Shown: one piece after another, positions 26,485 through 33,834 of the stretch
How the letters are laid out: every line of letters begins with the position of its first letter
Position numbering within the stretch: the first letter of the stretch is position 1
Source of the DNA: Chitiniphilus eburneus
GTDB lineage: Bacteria; Pseudomonadota; Gammaproteobacteria; Burkholderiales; Chitinibacteraceae
Reading direction: 5' to 3'
Assembly (NCBI RefSeq): GCF_005048205.1
Contig: NZ_SUMF01000007.1
Coordinates: forward strand, 62,001 to 126,000
DNA: 64,000 bases
Position numbers and translations under genes: made by a program
The notes under the pieces: model-generated
What the model was told of the DNA's origin: nothing
What the model saw: only the letters and a program-made list of their open reading frames with translations
Databases searched by the model: none

Positions 26485-27585
26485 TTAGTCTTGATCTCGT
26501 TGCGCGACCTGCTGTAGCGCGGCGATGACGACAGCCACTTCCGGGGCTTCCAGCTCCGGAAAGCACGGCAGCGTGAGGACGGTGCTGGCGGCCTGTTCGG
26601 TTTCCGGCAGGGCTTGCGGCGGGGTGGCGACGCCAGCCTGCCGGTGGTCGGGAACCGGATAATGGATGTCGCTGGCGATCCCGGCCGCGCCGAGCGCAGC
26701 GCGCACCGCATCACGTTCCGCGCAACGCATCACGCACAGATGCGCAACATCATCGTCGCCCGGCTCCGCCGGCAATTGCCAGCCCAGGTCGGCCAGCCCG
26801 CTACGGTACTGGCGCACGACCTGGCGGCGGCGTTCGTTCCAGCCATCCAGGTACGGCAGCTTCACGCGTAGCACCGCTGCCTGCAATTCATCCAGCCGGC
26901 TGTTGCGCCCGCCCACCATGCCGACGTGGTATTTGCTGGTCCAACCGTACTGGCGCAGGCTTCGCAGCCGGGCCAGCAGCCCGGCATCGTTGCTGACCAC
27001 GGCGCCGCCGTCGCCCAGCGCGCCCAGGTTCTTGGTCGGGTAGAAGCTGAACGCGGCCAGATCGCCCCAAGCGCCCGCGCGACGCCCATCCCGGCTCGCG
27101 CCATGCGCCTGCGCGCAATCCTCGATCACCTTGATCCCGCGCCGCCGGGCAAATGTCAGCACCGCCGCGACGTCGGCCATGCGGCCGTAGAGATGGGTGA
27201 CGATCACCGCCTTGGTCTGCGGCGTCGCCACGCGCTCGAGCTGGCTGGCATCGATCAGCATATGGCGCGCTTCGATATCCACGTAGCGCGGCTCCGCCCC
27301 CACCGCACGGATCGCGGTGCTGGCGTACATGCCGGCGTTGGCGACGGTCACCACCTGATCGCCGGGGCCGATTTCCAGCGCCCGCAAGGCCAGCTCCAGC
27401 GCATCGGTGCCGTTGCCGACAGCCACCGTGCCCGCCACGCCGAGATAGGCGGCGAATTCGTTTTCGAACGCTTCGTTTTCCGGGCCGAGAATGTAATAGC
27501 CACGGCGCAGCACGCGGTCGATGGCGGCACGCAGCTCGGCATCCAGCGGGCCGTTGTGCCGCGACAGATCGTTAATCGGCAACAT
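26485..27585 (-). CDS. DegT/DnrJ/EryC1/StrS sugar aminotransferase (QdtB/FdtB-like)
   Basis: A 366-residue PLP enzyme that aminates a keto-sugar nucleotide with glutamate. It shows MLPINDLSRHNGPLDAELRAAIDRVL, GNGTDALELALRALEIGPGDQVV, THLYGRMAD, EDCAQAHGA and the PLP lysine motif SFYPTKNLGALGDGGAVV (near residue 188). GGRNSRLDELQAAVLRVKLPYL is the usual C-domain motif. With the 3,4-ketoisomerase and the formyltransferase downstream it completes a 3-amino-3,6-dideoxyhexose route. The ATG at 27585 overlaps the nucleotidyltransferase 3' end by 14 nt. An 85 nt non-coding gap follows before the ketoisomerase gene. Confidence 0.92.
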   Translation of the reverse strand: MLPINDLSRHNGPLDAELRAAIDRVLRRGYYILGPENEAFENEFAAYLGVAGTVAVGNGTDALELALRALEIGPGDQVVTVANAGMYASTAIRAVGAEPRYVDIEARHMLIDASQLERVATPQTKAVIVTHLYGRMADVAAVLTFARRRGIKVIEDCAQAHGASRDGRRAGAWGDLAAFSFYPTKNLGALGDGGAVVSNDAGLLARLRSLRQYGWTSKYHVGMVGGRNSRLDELQAAVLRVKLPYLDGWNERRRQVVRQYRSGLADLGWQLPAEPGDDDVAHLCVMRCAERDAVRAALGAAGIASDIHYPVPDHRQAGVATPPQALPETEQAASTVLTLPCFPELEAPEVAVVIAALQQVAQRDQD

Positions 27586-28306
27586 GATCGAAATCGACCT
27601 CCGCATAAGCGGCCAGATCGCCGGCCGAATCCACCTCGCCCCATGACCCGGCCACCGGCACCGTGCCGATACGCCAGCCCAGCGCCAGGCCGTTGCGCAA
27701 TAGCGAGGTCATGTCGAGCTTGTCAGCCCCGGCCCCTTTTTCGTCCAGCAATGCCGCAATGCGCCCCCACGCGGCCGGCGTCAGCTTGAGCAGGCCCATG
27801 TATTGGCCTTCGATCTCATCGATGCTGGCGCTGCGCTGGCCGATTTCCGCCAAAGTGCCATCAGCGTGGCGGCGGAAGGTTTCAGCGTCCGCCAGCGGGT
27901 CGTCAAAGCGTCGTTGCCACACGGCCAGCCAGTCGGGGTCGTACGAAATGGCCAGTTCTTCATCGCAGGCGGCAAGGCGGCGCACGGTTTCCGCCGAGTA
28001 AAAGATGTCGCTGTAGCTGACGATGCAGTCCTCCGCCGCCAGCCACGGCGCCGCCTGGGCCAGCGTCCGCACCATGTTGGTCTCGGCCCAGCGCGGGTTG
28101 TCGAAATAATGCACCGGCTCCGTAAACTTGTCGGCGCAATAGCCGCGCACGATGGCGATCTCGCAAATGCCTGCCGCACGCAGCGCGGTAAGCTGCCAGT
28201 CGAGCAGTCGGCGACCATGTAGTGGCGTAAAACACTTGGGTTGCTCGGTGGTCAGCGCGCCCATGCGACTGCCGCGTCCAGCGGCGAGGATGATGGCTCG
28301 GGTCAT
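27572..28306 (-). CDS. Nucleotidyltransferase, probable CTP:phosphoglutamine cytidylyltransferase (Cj1416-like)
   Basis: A 244-residue NTP-transferase of the phosphocholine-cytidylyltransferase type: TRAIILAAGRGSRMGALTTEQPKCFTPLHG (P-loop GRGSRMG and Lys of QPK at residues 10-24), IVSYSDIFYS (metal-binding Asp) and WGEVDSAGDL. On its own it could activate several phospho-substrates. In this operon, between a CysQ phosphatase and the glutamine kinase/hydrolase pair, it corresponds to Cj1416 of Campylobacter jejuni, which forms CDP-L-glutamine from CTP and L-glutamine phosphate. Length is close to Cj1416. The start overlaps cysQ by 4 nt (ATGA). Substrate assignment is inference from context. 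Confidence 0.8.
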   Translation of the reverse strand: MTRAIILAAGRGSRMGALTTEQPKCFTPLHGRRLLDWQLTALRAAGICEIAIVRGYCADKFTEPVHYFDNPRWAETNMVRTLAQAAPWLAAEDCIVSYSDIFYSAETVRRLAACDEELAISYDPDWLAVWQRRFDDPLADAETFRRHADGTLAEIGQRSASIDEIEGQYMGLLKLTPAAWGRIAALLDEKGAGADKLDMTSLLRNGLALGWRIGTVPVAGSWGEVDSAGDLAAYAEVDFDHVAD

Positions 28307-29103
28307 GTCGGGTAGCTCAGTTGGTCCAGCGGCACATGCGGCGCCGCGGCAATGAAATGGGGATTACGCTGGCTGGGCGTGTTGTAGCGCATCGGCGTCA
28401 GGTCCGGCAACGCGCGCAACGGGCAACCGGCGGCGCGCAGCACGGCATCGCCGGCGGCGACGTCCCATTCGCTGCTGCCGGTAAAGCGCGGGTACAGATC
28501 GATCTCGCCGGCGGCCAAACGGCCGAACTTGAGCGCGGAACCGATGGGCACGCTACGCGTAACGCCGTTCAGACGGGCGAAGGCGGCGGTTTGCGGCACG
28601 TCGTGATGGCGGCTGCACGCCAGCGCATGCGCGGAAGCCCAACACCCTGGCAACGTGGTTCGCACGCCACCGCGCGCCATCCAGGCGCCCTGCCCCGATA
28701 CACCGAAATACAGCTCGTCGAGCGCCGGGGCGTATACCACGCCGGCGACGGCCACGCCCTGGTGGATCAAGCCGATATTGACGGTGAACTCGTCGTTACG
28801 GTCGAGGAAATCGCGGGTGCCGTCGAGCGGATCGACCAGCCAGAATGTCTCCCAATCGCGCCGCACGGCGTAATCGACCAGCGTTTCCTCGGAAATCACC
28901 GGCCAGGGGAAGCACGCCGCCAGCTCAGCCAGGATCACGCCATTGGCGGCCAGGTCGGCCAGCGTCAGCGGCGAACCATCGCCCTTGGCCTCGACGCCGA
29001 AATCGGCACGGGCATAGATGTCGAGAATGGCGGCGCCAGCCTGGCGAGCGATGCGGGTCAGCTCGGCTTCCAGTCGGAAATGATCCAGGGCGATATCAGG
29101 CAA
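28303..29103 (-). CDS. CysQ-type 3'(2'),5'-bisphosphate nucleotidase / inositol monophosphatase family
   Basis: A 266-residue Mg-dependent, Li-sensitive-type phosphatase: GDGSPLTLADLAAN, ISEET (metal Glu), WLVDPLDGTRDFLDRNDEFTVNIGLI (motif DPLDGT) and SSEWDVAAGDAVLRAAG near the C terminus. CysQ removes the 3'-phosphate from PAP. Here it lies inside the phosphoramidate genes, whose final donor in Campylobacter carries a 3'-phosphate on cytidine. A role in recycling the 3'-phosphorylated nucleotide left after transfer is a reasonable inference. A general sulfur-assimilation role is the alternative. It overlaps its neighbours by 8 nt and 4 nt. Confidence 0.88.
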   Translation of the reverse strand: MPDIALDHFRLEAELTRIARQAGAAILDIYARADFGVEAKGDGSPLTLADLAANGVILAELAACFPWPVISEETLVDYAVRRDWETFWLVDPLDGTRDFLDRNDEFTVNIGLIHQGVAVAGVVYAPALDELYFGVSGQGAWMARGGVRTTLPGCWASAHALACSRHHDVPQTAAFARLNGVTRSVPIGSALKFGRLAAGEIDLYPRFTGSSEWDVAAGDAVLRAAGCPLRALPDLTPMRYNTPSQRNPHFIAAAPHVPLDQLSYPT

Positions 29104-29692
29104 AGTGACGCTCGATCAGATGACGGTCGCGCGGCGCCAGCGCCGCTTCGCGTTCGGGGTGCCACATCACCGCCAGAACCGGCAATTCGGCGTGGCGCAG
29201 CGCTTCGATGCTGCCGTCGGGCGCCTGCGCCAGTGACTGCAACACTGTGGGCAGTTGTCGCACGCCCCAGTTGTGATAGCTGTTGACCTCGAACGCACCC
29301 AGTTCGCCCGCCACCGGATGCCGGGTGGCGACGTGGCCATCCAGGCGCTCCAGTGTGCCACCGAAATGGTCGACGATCACCTGCAGGCCGTGACAGATGC
29401 CGAGCACCGGCGCGGCATTGCCGATAGCCAGGTCCAGCAGCACGCGCTCGGTGGCGTCGCGCTCCGGCGTATCGCCGCCCTGCACCAGCAGGTCGTTGCC
29501 ACCGGACAGCACCACCCCGGCCGGCATCAGCGCCCACCACAGCGCGGCCACACTTTCGGGCCGGTTCGGCACCGGCACGGCCAGCAGGCCGCATTCAGCC
29601 AGGATGGCCACCAGCCGCTGGTCGAGCGCATCGCGGCGTTCGTTGCGATCGCGCCAGACATCGATGCGCTGACTGACCAGGATCGGCTTCAA
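29096..29692 (-). CDS. Class I glutamine amidotransferase-fold hydrolase, probable gamma-glutamyl-CDP-amidate hydrolase (Cj1417-like)
   Basis: A 198-residue stand-alone GATase/peptidase C26 protein with catalytic Cys100 in LGICHGLQVI and His178/Glu180 in VMWHPERE; GGNDLL resembles the oxyanion-strand motif. Cj1417 of C. jejuni hydrolyses CDP-L-glutamine to cytidine diphosphoramidate plus glutamate and has the same size and fold. I choose a TTG start at 29692. It overlaps the glutamine-kinase stop (TTGA) and has GGAGG exactly 7 nt upstream, whereas the in-frame ATG at 29750 lacks an SD and lies deep in the upstream gene. Function is inferred from the gene set. Confidence 0.8.
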   Translation of the reverse strand: MKPILVSQRIDVWRDRNERRDALDQRLVAILAECGLLAVPVPNRPESVAALWWALMPAGVVLSGGNDLLVQGGDTPERDATERVLLDLAIGNAAPVLGICHGLQVIVDHFGGTLERLDGHVATRHPVAGELGAFEVNSYHNWGVRQLPTVLQSLAQAPDGSIEALRHAELPVLAVMWHPEREAALAPRDRHLIERHFA

Positions 29693-32001
29693 CTGAGCAC
29701 CTCCACCCGGCGATTGGCGCAATCGACGTTCAGCATCCGTGCGGCCGACCATTTGCCATACAACACTTCCCCAGCGCCGATCACCGCCGGCAGGCCCAGT
29801 TCGTTGGCCCGGATCGCCATATGCGAGTTCGCACCGCCATAGGCGGTGATGAAACCGGCGATATTGTGCGAGAACAGCCAGTCGAAACCCGGATCGGCGC
29901 TGGGAATGGCAACGATGGCGCCCACCAGACGTTCACGGTCGCGATAAGACACCACTGGCGCGGTGACCTGCCGCAGCGTGATGAAGTTGGGTTCGGTTGC
30001 CGGCATCTCGAACGAAAACACATCATCCGGCGACGTAAGCAACGGTGGCAGCGCGATCTGGCAGGTCTCGGCGTAACGCTTGCGCCCCCGTTCGATGCTT
30101 TCTCCGATGAGGGCGACCGGATCGACCCCGGCTGCGTACAGCTCGTAGACACACTGGATATCGGCATAAGCCATATCGTCCAGCGAGAAACCGTGATCAC
30201 GCCCCAACTCGCGGAACAACGACATGGCATCGGACAGGTTGCGGCAGAAGACGAACTTGGCGTATTCCCGCAGTTCGACACCGGCCTGCAGGAAGTCGAA
30301 CAGCCCCACCACATCATGGGCCAGGCCATGTTCGGCCAGCAGGCGGCTGATGGCGCGCATTTGCGCGAGCGACAAGGCAAACGGTGTGGCCGGCGCATGC
30401 TCGGCCATCATTCGCTTCCAGTCGAAATAGAGATCGGGCGCTTCATCGTAGCGCGGCGACAGCAGATCGTAGGTTCCAGGCCGCAGATGACCGTACTTGG
30501 CCAGGAATGTGGTGCGATCGAGCTGGGCCAGATCGCGCGTCATCTGCCCGCTGACGGTATCAAGGCCATTCATGAAAGCGTCGTAGGCGGCGCGGTCCAG
30601 CACGCCCACCGACACCAGCGAACGCAACATCTGTACCGCGATGAAACCAGCGCGCGCCAGCCCGGCAAAGGGCAGTGTGCCGTAGCGTTTGCAGTCCTCC
30701 AGTAACCAGTAGATCCGCGAGACGCGGTCGATGTCGGCCGCCAGGATTTCATCGCGCCGGGCGGCCAGCACGCTCAACTTGTCGCGATCAGAGCGCCACA
30801 GACCGGTTTCGTTATCGACAATGCGGTTGGTCAGGCTGCGCAGGCTGTCGGCCAGCCGTTGCCGTTCCGCCGCACTGAAGCCCGCGTCGGCCAGTTTCTC
30901 CAGCCGCTGAGGCAGATCGAGCGTATAGCAGGAAAAAACGATCTCGAACTCGACCTTGTCGTGCAGATTGGGCGCCGCCAGCAGGCGTTCAATGTAGTGG
31001 TTGACCAGCTTGTCGGCGAGCGAGCCGTCGATATCGCGCGGCACGAAGGAATTGAAGCTGACCCGCACATCGATATATGGCAAGCCATGGAAATGCAGCA
31101 TCAGCGGAAAACTGCGCAGGTTGCGGTAACCGTAGTTGTGCCGTTGATAAGCCCAGATGCTGTCGGTCACCAGTTCGCGATACAGCGAGAGCGACAGCGG
31201 CTTGGGGCGCACGCCAATGATCTCGGCCGGGTTCCAGTCCGGCATCACACCGTAGACGGTGCGGCGGCCATGCAGAAATGGCTGTGGGCGTTGCCCGTGC
31301 CCGATCTTGGCCGCGATGTGCACCAGCATGTCGCGATGCGTCGCGGCATCGACGGCAGCAGCTTCGACCAGCAGAGGGCGTACCTGCAACAACACCAGCG
31401 CGTCGTCGGTCACGGCGAACTCCAGGTCCAGCCCGCTGGTACCGAACAACGCGCGTAGCTCCTCGATCAACGCCACCACGCCAGCCAGCGGCTCGGCCTG
31501 CTGCGGAGCCAGGTGGTGGATATAACGCGTCTTCAACTGGTTGGATTGCCCCGCCGTCACGCTGTCGGTGCGGCTGGTGGTGTCGTCGTAGTTGAGGACG
31601 TAATACGGGGCACCGGTAGCCGGATCCTGTCCAAAAGCAACGCCGGCAAGCCGTACCCGCTCGAGCATGGGCTGGACGAATACTTCATTGTCGCCGCCAA
31701 CATCCCCTTCGGCATCGGCCATCGACGCCACGACAGTCGCAATGGCATCCGGCAAACCAGCCGGCGCCACCCGCAACAGCGACTCGAACCGCCCGGCAAG
31801 CGAGCCACTCGCCGTGTCCTCGGCCAGCGCGCTGCTGCGTACCACCATCAGCGGCCAGCCCACGGCGCGCAGACGGCCCAGGATGGCCTCGCCGTCCTGG
31901 CGCCATTCAGCCACGGTGAAGCGAACCTGCGGCAAAACCTGCGCTGTGTTCAACAGGGGCCGCAGAGCATCCAGCGTACGTGCCTTGCTCTGGAATTGCA
32001 T
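29689..32001 (-). CDS. PEP-synthase-like ATP-dependent kinase, probable L-glutamine kinase (Cj1418-like)
   Basis: A 770-residue protein. The N-terminal ATP-grasp (PPDK_N) domain at about 1-215 has VVRSSALAEDTASGSLAGRFESLLRV and LDLEFAVTDDALVLLQVRPL. A long middle region, about 230-640, resembles no common enzyme domain. The C-terminal phosphohistidine domain has AYGGANSHMAIRANELGLPAVIG, with His about residue 727. The PEP/pyruvate-binding TIM barrel of true PpsA is absent, so it should not make PEP. C. jejuni Cj1418, the L-glutamine kinase of capsule phosphoramidate synthesis, has this architecture and nearly the same length. The stop overlaps the next gene's TTG start. Confidence 0.83.
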   Translation of the reverse strand: MQFQSKARTLDALRPLLNTAQVLPQVRFTVAEWRQDGEAILGRLRAVGWPLMVVRSSALAEDTASGSLAGRFESLLRVAPAGLPDAIATVVASMADAEGDVGGDNEVFVQPMLERVRLAGVAFGQDPATGAPYYVLNYDDTTSRTDSVTAGQSNQLKTRYIHHLAPQQAEPLAGVVALIEELRALFGTSGLDLEFAVTDDALVLLQVRPLLVEAAAVDAATHRDMLVHIAAKIGHGQRPQPFLHGRRTVYGVMPDWNPAEIIGVRPKPLSLSLYRELVTDSIWAYQRHNYGYRNLRSFPLMLHFHGLPYIDVRVSFNSFVPRDIDGSLADKLVNHYIERLLAAPNLHDKVEFEIVFSCYTLDLPQRLEKLADAGFSAAERQRLADSLRSLTNRIVDNETGLWRSDRDKLSVLAARRDEILAADIDRVSRIYWLLEDCKRYGTLPFAGLARAGFIAVQMLRSLVSVGVLDRAAYDAFMNGLDTVSGQMTRDLAQLDRTTFLAKYGHLRPGTYDLLSPRYDEAPDLYFDWKRMMAEHAPATPFALSLAQMRAISRLLAEHGLAHDVVGLFDFLQAGVELREYAKFVFCRNLSDAMSLFRELGRDHGFSLDDMAYADIQCVYELYAAGVDPVALIGESIERGRKRYAETCQIALPPLLTSPDDVFSFEMPATEPNFITLRQVTAPVVSYRDRERLVGAIVAIPSADPGFDWLFSHNIAGFITAYGGANSHMAIRANELGLPAVIGAGEVLYGKWSAARMLNVDCANRRVEVLS

Positions 32002-32256
32002 CGCCTAGCGCCCGTTCATCATCTTTTCATGGCTGCGTGCGGCAGCAGTACGCGGCAAACCGCAAGGCAGCACGAGCGGGTCTGCAATGCCGTGACGCCC
32101 CGATAATGCCCCGAGCCCGAGGGTCCGGGCAGGAAAAAGGTCATCCACTGCCTGATGTACTCCTTGGAAAAAAGGGGGTATTTGCCTTGCGCGTTTTTGC
32201 GCCAGCACCTTCCACCAGTAAACGGGCTCGATCACAAAAGAACGGCGAACAGAGAC
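32002..32256 (-). other. Gap inside the phosphoramidate operon with an unrecognised 76-codon frame
   Basis: This 255 nt gap is unusual in an otherwise overlapping operon. It holds a GTG-initiated frame, 32235-32005, starting MIEPVYWWKVLAQKRARQ and ending three bases before the glutamine-kinase ATG. It resembles nothing I know and has no clear SD. It could be a small gene, a decayed gene, or chance. No hairpin with a U tract is present, so transcription probably continues through it. Confidence 0.3.
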
Positions 32257-33009
32257 TCAATCCTTCAGTTGCGCCGCCCACATATTGGTCACATAGGGGA
32301 TGGGAATGCGATCCACGCCCAAGCCGCGCAGATAGGCCGCGATGGCTTCGACCACAGCGGCAAAGCGCTCGCCCACCTGCCGCTGCAAGGTGGCATGCGA
32401 GCGCCACGCTTCGATGCAGTCCTCGATGCTCTGATGGTGCAACACCTTGCCCTCGATGCGATGAACCGTCTTGAACAGCCCACTCTGATCAATGATGTCG
32501 GTCTGGTCCTCGCGACGGGTACCGTAGCCATATTCCGGCGCGAACTCGCGGATGATGGCTTCGATGCGGGATTGGATCGGATCATCCAGGTCACGATGAT
32601 TCCACATGCAGGCGAACCAGCCCGACGGTTCCAGAATGCGCTGGGTTTCCTTCAGCGCGAGCGGCCGATTGGTCACGTTGAACGACGAACCGAAAGTGAC
32701 CAGCTTGTAGGCATGCTCCGGCTGGCCGGTGGCCTCCCCGGTGCCTTCGAACCAATTCACGTTGGCCAGCGCACGGGTACGCTCGATGCCGTTGCCGCGC
32801 ATTGCGTCATTCGGCTCGACGGCAACCACTTGCAACCCGCGCTGGGCCAGCATCAATGTCAAATGGGCCACCCCAGCCCCCACGTCGCACACCTTGTCTC
32901 CGCTTTTGACGCCTGCCAACGCCACCAGATCGTCGATCGCACTTTCCGCGTAGTCGGGCCGTTGCAGGTAGGCATCGGCGAGTTCGGTGTAATCCCATTC
33001 GGTTTTCAA
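32257..33009 (-). CDS. SAM-dependent class I methyltransferase (Cj1419/Cj1420-like role suspected)
   Basis: A 250-residue Rossmann-type methyltransferase with motif I VCDVGAGVAHLTLMLAQRG at about 40-58, acidic residue in VVAVEPND, and LVTFGSSFNVTNR at the motif II/IV region. The N terminus MKTEWDYTELADAYLQRPDYAESA is of the kind seen in polysaccharide-locus methyltransferases. In C. jejuni two methyltransferases (Cj1419, Cj1420) accompany the phosphoramidate genes and are implicated in O-methylation of the phosphoramidate. Here one such gene lies between the CysC-like kinase and the glutamine kinase. The methyl acceptor is inference. Confidence 0.8.
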   Translation of the reverse strand: MKTEWDYTELADAYLQRPDYAESAIDDLVALAGVKSGDKVCDVGAGVAHLTLMLAQRGLQVVAVEPNDAMRGNGIERTRALANVNWFEGTGEATGQPEHAYKLVTFGSSFNVTNRPLALKETQRILEPSGWFACMWNHRDLDDPIQSRIEAIIREFAPEYGYGTRREDQTDIIDQSGLFKTVHRIEGKVLHHQSIEDCIEAWRSHATLQRQVGERFAAVVEAIAAYLRGLGVDRIPIPYVTNMWAAQLKD

Positions 33010-33024
33010 GACATCACTCCTTTG

Positions 33025-33546
33025 TCAGTCCTGGTCGGGCCCCTGCCCGCCCAGCGATATCAGAATCTCTGCCACCAATTGCTCCGGCGTTCGACGGCCA
33101 TCGTTCTCGATGGTCACATCCGGATTGACCGGCAACTCATAGGCGGGATTGAGGCCAACGACCTCATGCGATGAAGTGTTGTCGCTGTAGAACGCCCGCC
33201 GGGCAAATAGATGGTCTTCCGGCGCAACGATATAGATTTCGCAGTAATGGGCCAAGTTATCCCGATTCCATTGCCGAACGCTGGCAAACATGGAAACGGT
33301 TGCACAGACCACATCGCAACCCTGGTCGGCCAACAGCTTGCACAGACGGGCGTAGCACATCGCGAGATGCCGACGTTCTTCCACCGAGTAACCATGCTGG
33401 CCGCCAAACACTTCGCGCAAGCGATCGCCATCCAGCATGACGACATGGCGACCGGATTCACGCAAGTGCCGATGCAACGCCGTGCCGATAGTGGTCTTGC
33501 CCGCGCCGGCCAATCCCGTTACCCAATAAACCACACCACCGCTCAT
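33025..33546 (-). CDS. CysC-like kinase, probable cytidine diphosphoramidate kinase (Cj1415-like)
   Basis: A 173-residue P-loop kinase of the adenylylsulfate kinase family: VVYWVTGLAGAGKTTIGTAL (Walker A at residues 11-19), VVMLDGDRLREVFG, YSVEERRHLAMCYARLCKLLADQG. In a plain CysC role the sulfate genes cysN/D/H would be expected nearby, and none are. Cj1415 belongs to this family and phosphorylates the 3'-hydroxyl of cytidine diphosphoramidate, and its length is similar. I take MSGGVVYW as the start, with GGGG upstream; the in-frame extension to 33648 is unlike the family. It is the first gene of the operon. The 288 nt upstream hold a terminator and AT-rich DNA without a clear promoter. Confidence 0.8.
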   Translation of the reverse strand: MSGGVVYWVTGLAGAGKTTIGTALHRHLRESGRHVVMLDGDRLREVFGGQHGYSVEERRHLAMCYARLCKLLADQGCDVVCATVSMFASVRQWNRDNLAHYCEIYIVAPEDHLFARRAFYSDNTSSHEVVGLNPAYELPVNPDVTIENDGRRTPEQLVAEILISLGGQGPDQD

Positions 33547-33775
33547 GAATACCCCATTCGCAAGTACAGGCAGCCACCAGCCTGGAACATCCCCGCATCG
33601 CAAACGAAATAGTGTGGATTTCCAGGATTGCCACCGCCGTTCGGTCATTCATCTTAAAGGAAGAAAGATAAGGTGACGCGGGTTGACGAAGGATCGACCA
33701 CCCGAAGCGGAACGGCACTTTGATTTCACTCGGAAAAAAACCAATAAAAACGGCACGCCCATGAATGGCACCGAC

Positions 33776-33807
33776 AAAAAAGGCGATGTCATGCATCGCC
33801 TTTTTTT
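33776..33807. terminator. Bidirectional terminator after galU
   Basis: A perfect 7 bp stem (33782-33788 with 33794-33800, GGCGATG/CATCGCC, 5 nt loop) is flanked by A6 on one side and T7 on the other. On the minus strand it closes galU 28 nt after its stop and insulates the glycan operon, whose first gene starts 230 nt further on. Confidence 0.92.
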
Positions 33808-33834
33808 GATTGAATCACCGGTTTCGCGATGGTG

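Noticed and set aside
27572-33546. Phosphonate biosynthesis cluster
   Set aside because: The PEP-synthase-like protein and nucleotidyltransferase raised this, but there is no PEP mutase, phosphonopyruvate decarboxylase or phn gene, and the kinase lacks the PEP barrel.
33025-33546. Sulfate activation kinase (true cysC)
   Set aside because: No ATP sulfurylase, PAPS reductase or sulfotransferase lies nearby, and the gene sits in the phosphoramidate set. Family membership alone does not decide between the two.
33458-33796. 112-codon minus-strand frame upstream of the CysC-like kinase
   Set aside because: It crosses a terminator stem and the kinase start in another frame and shows no protein-like features.
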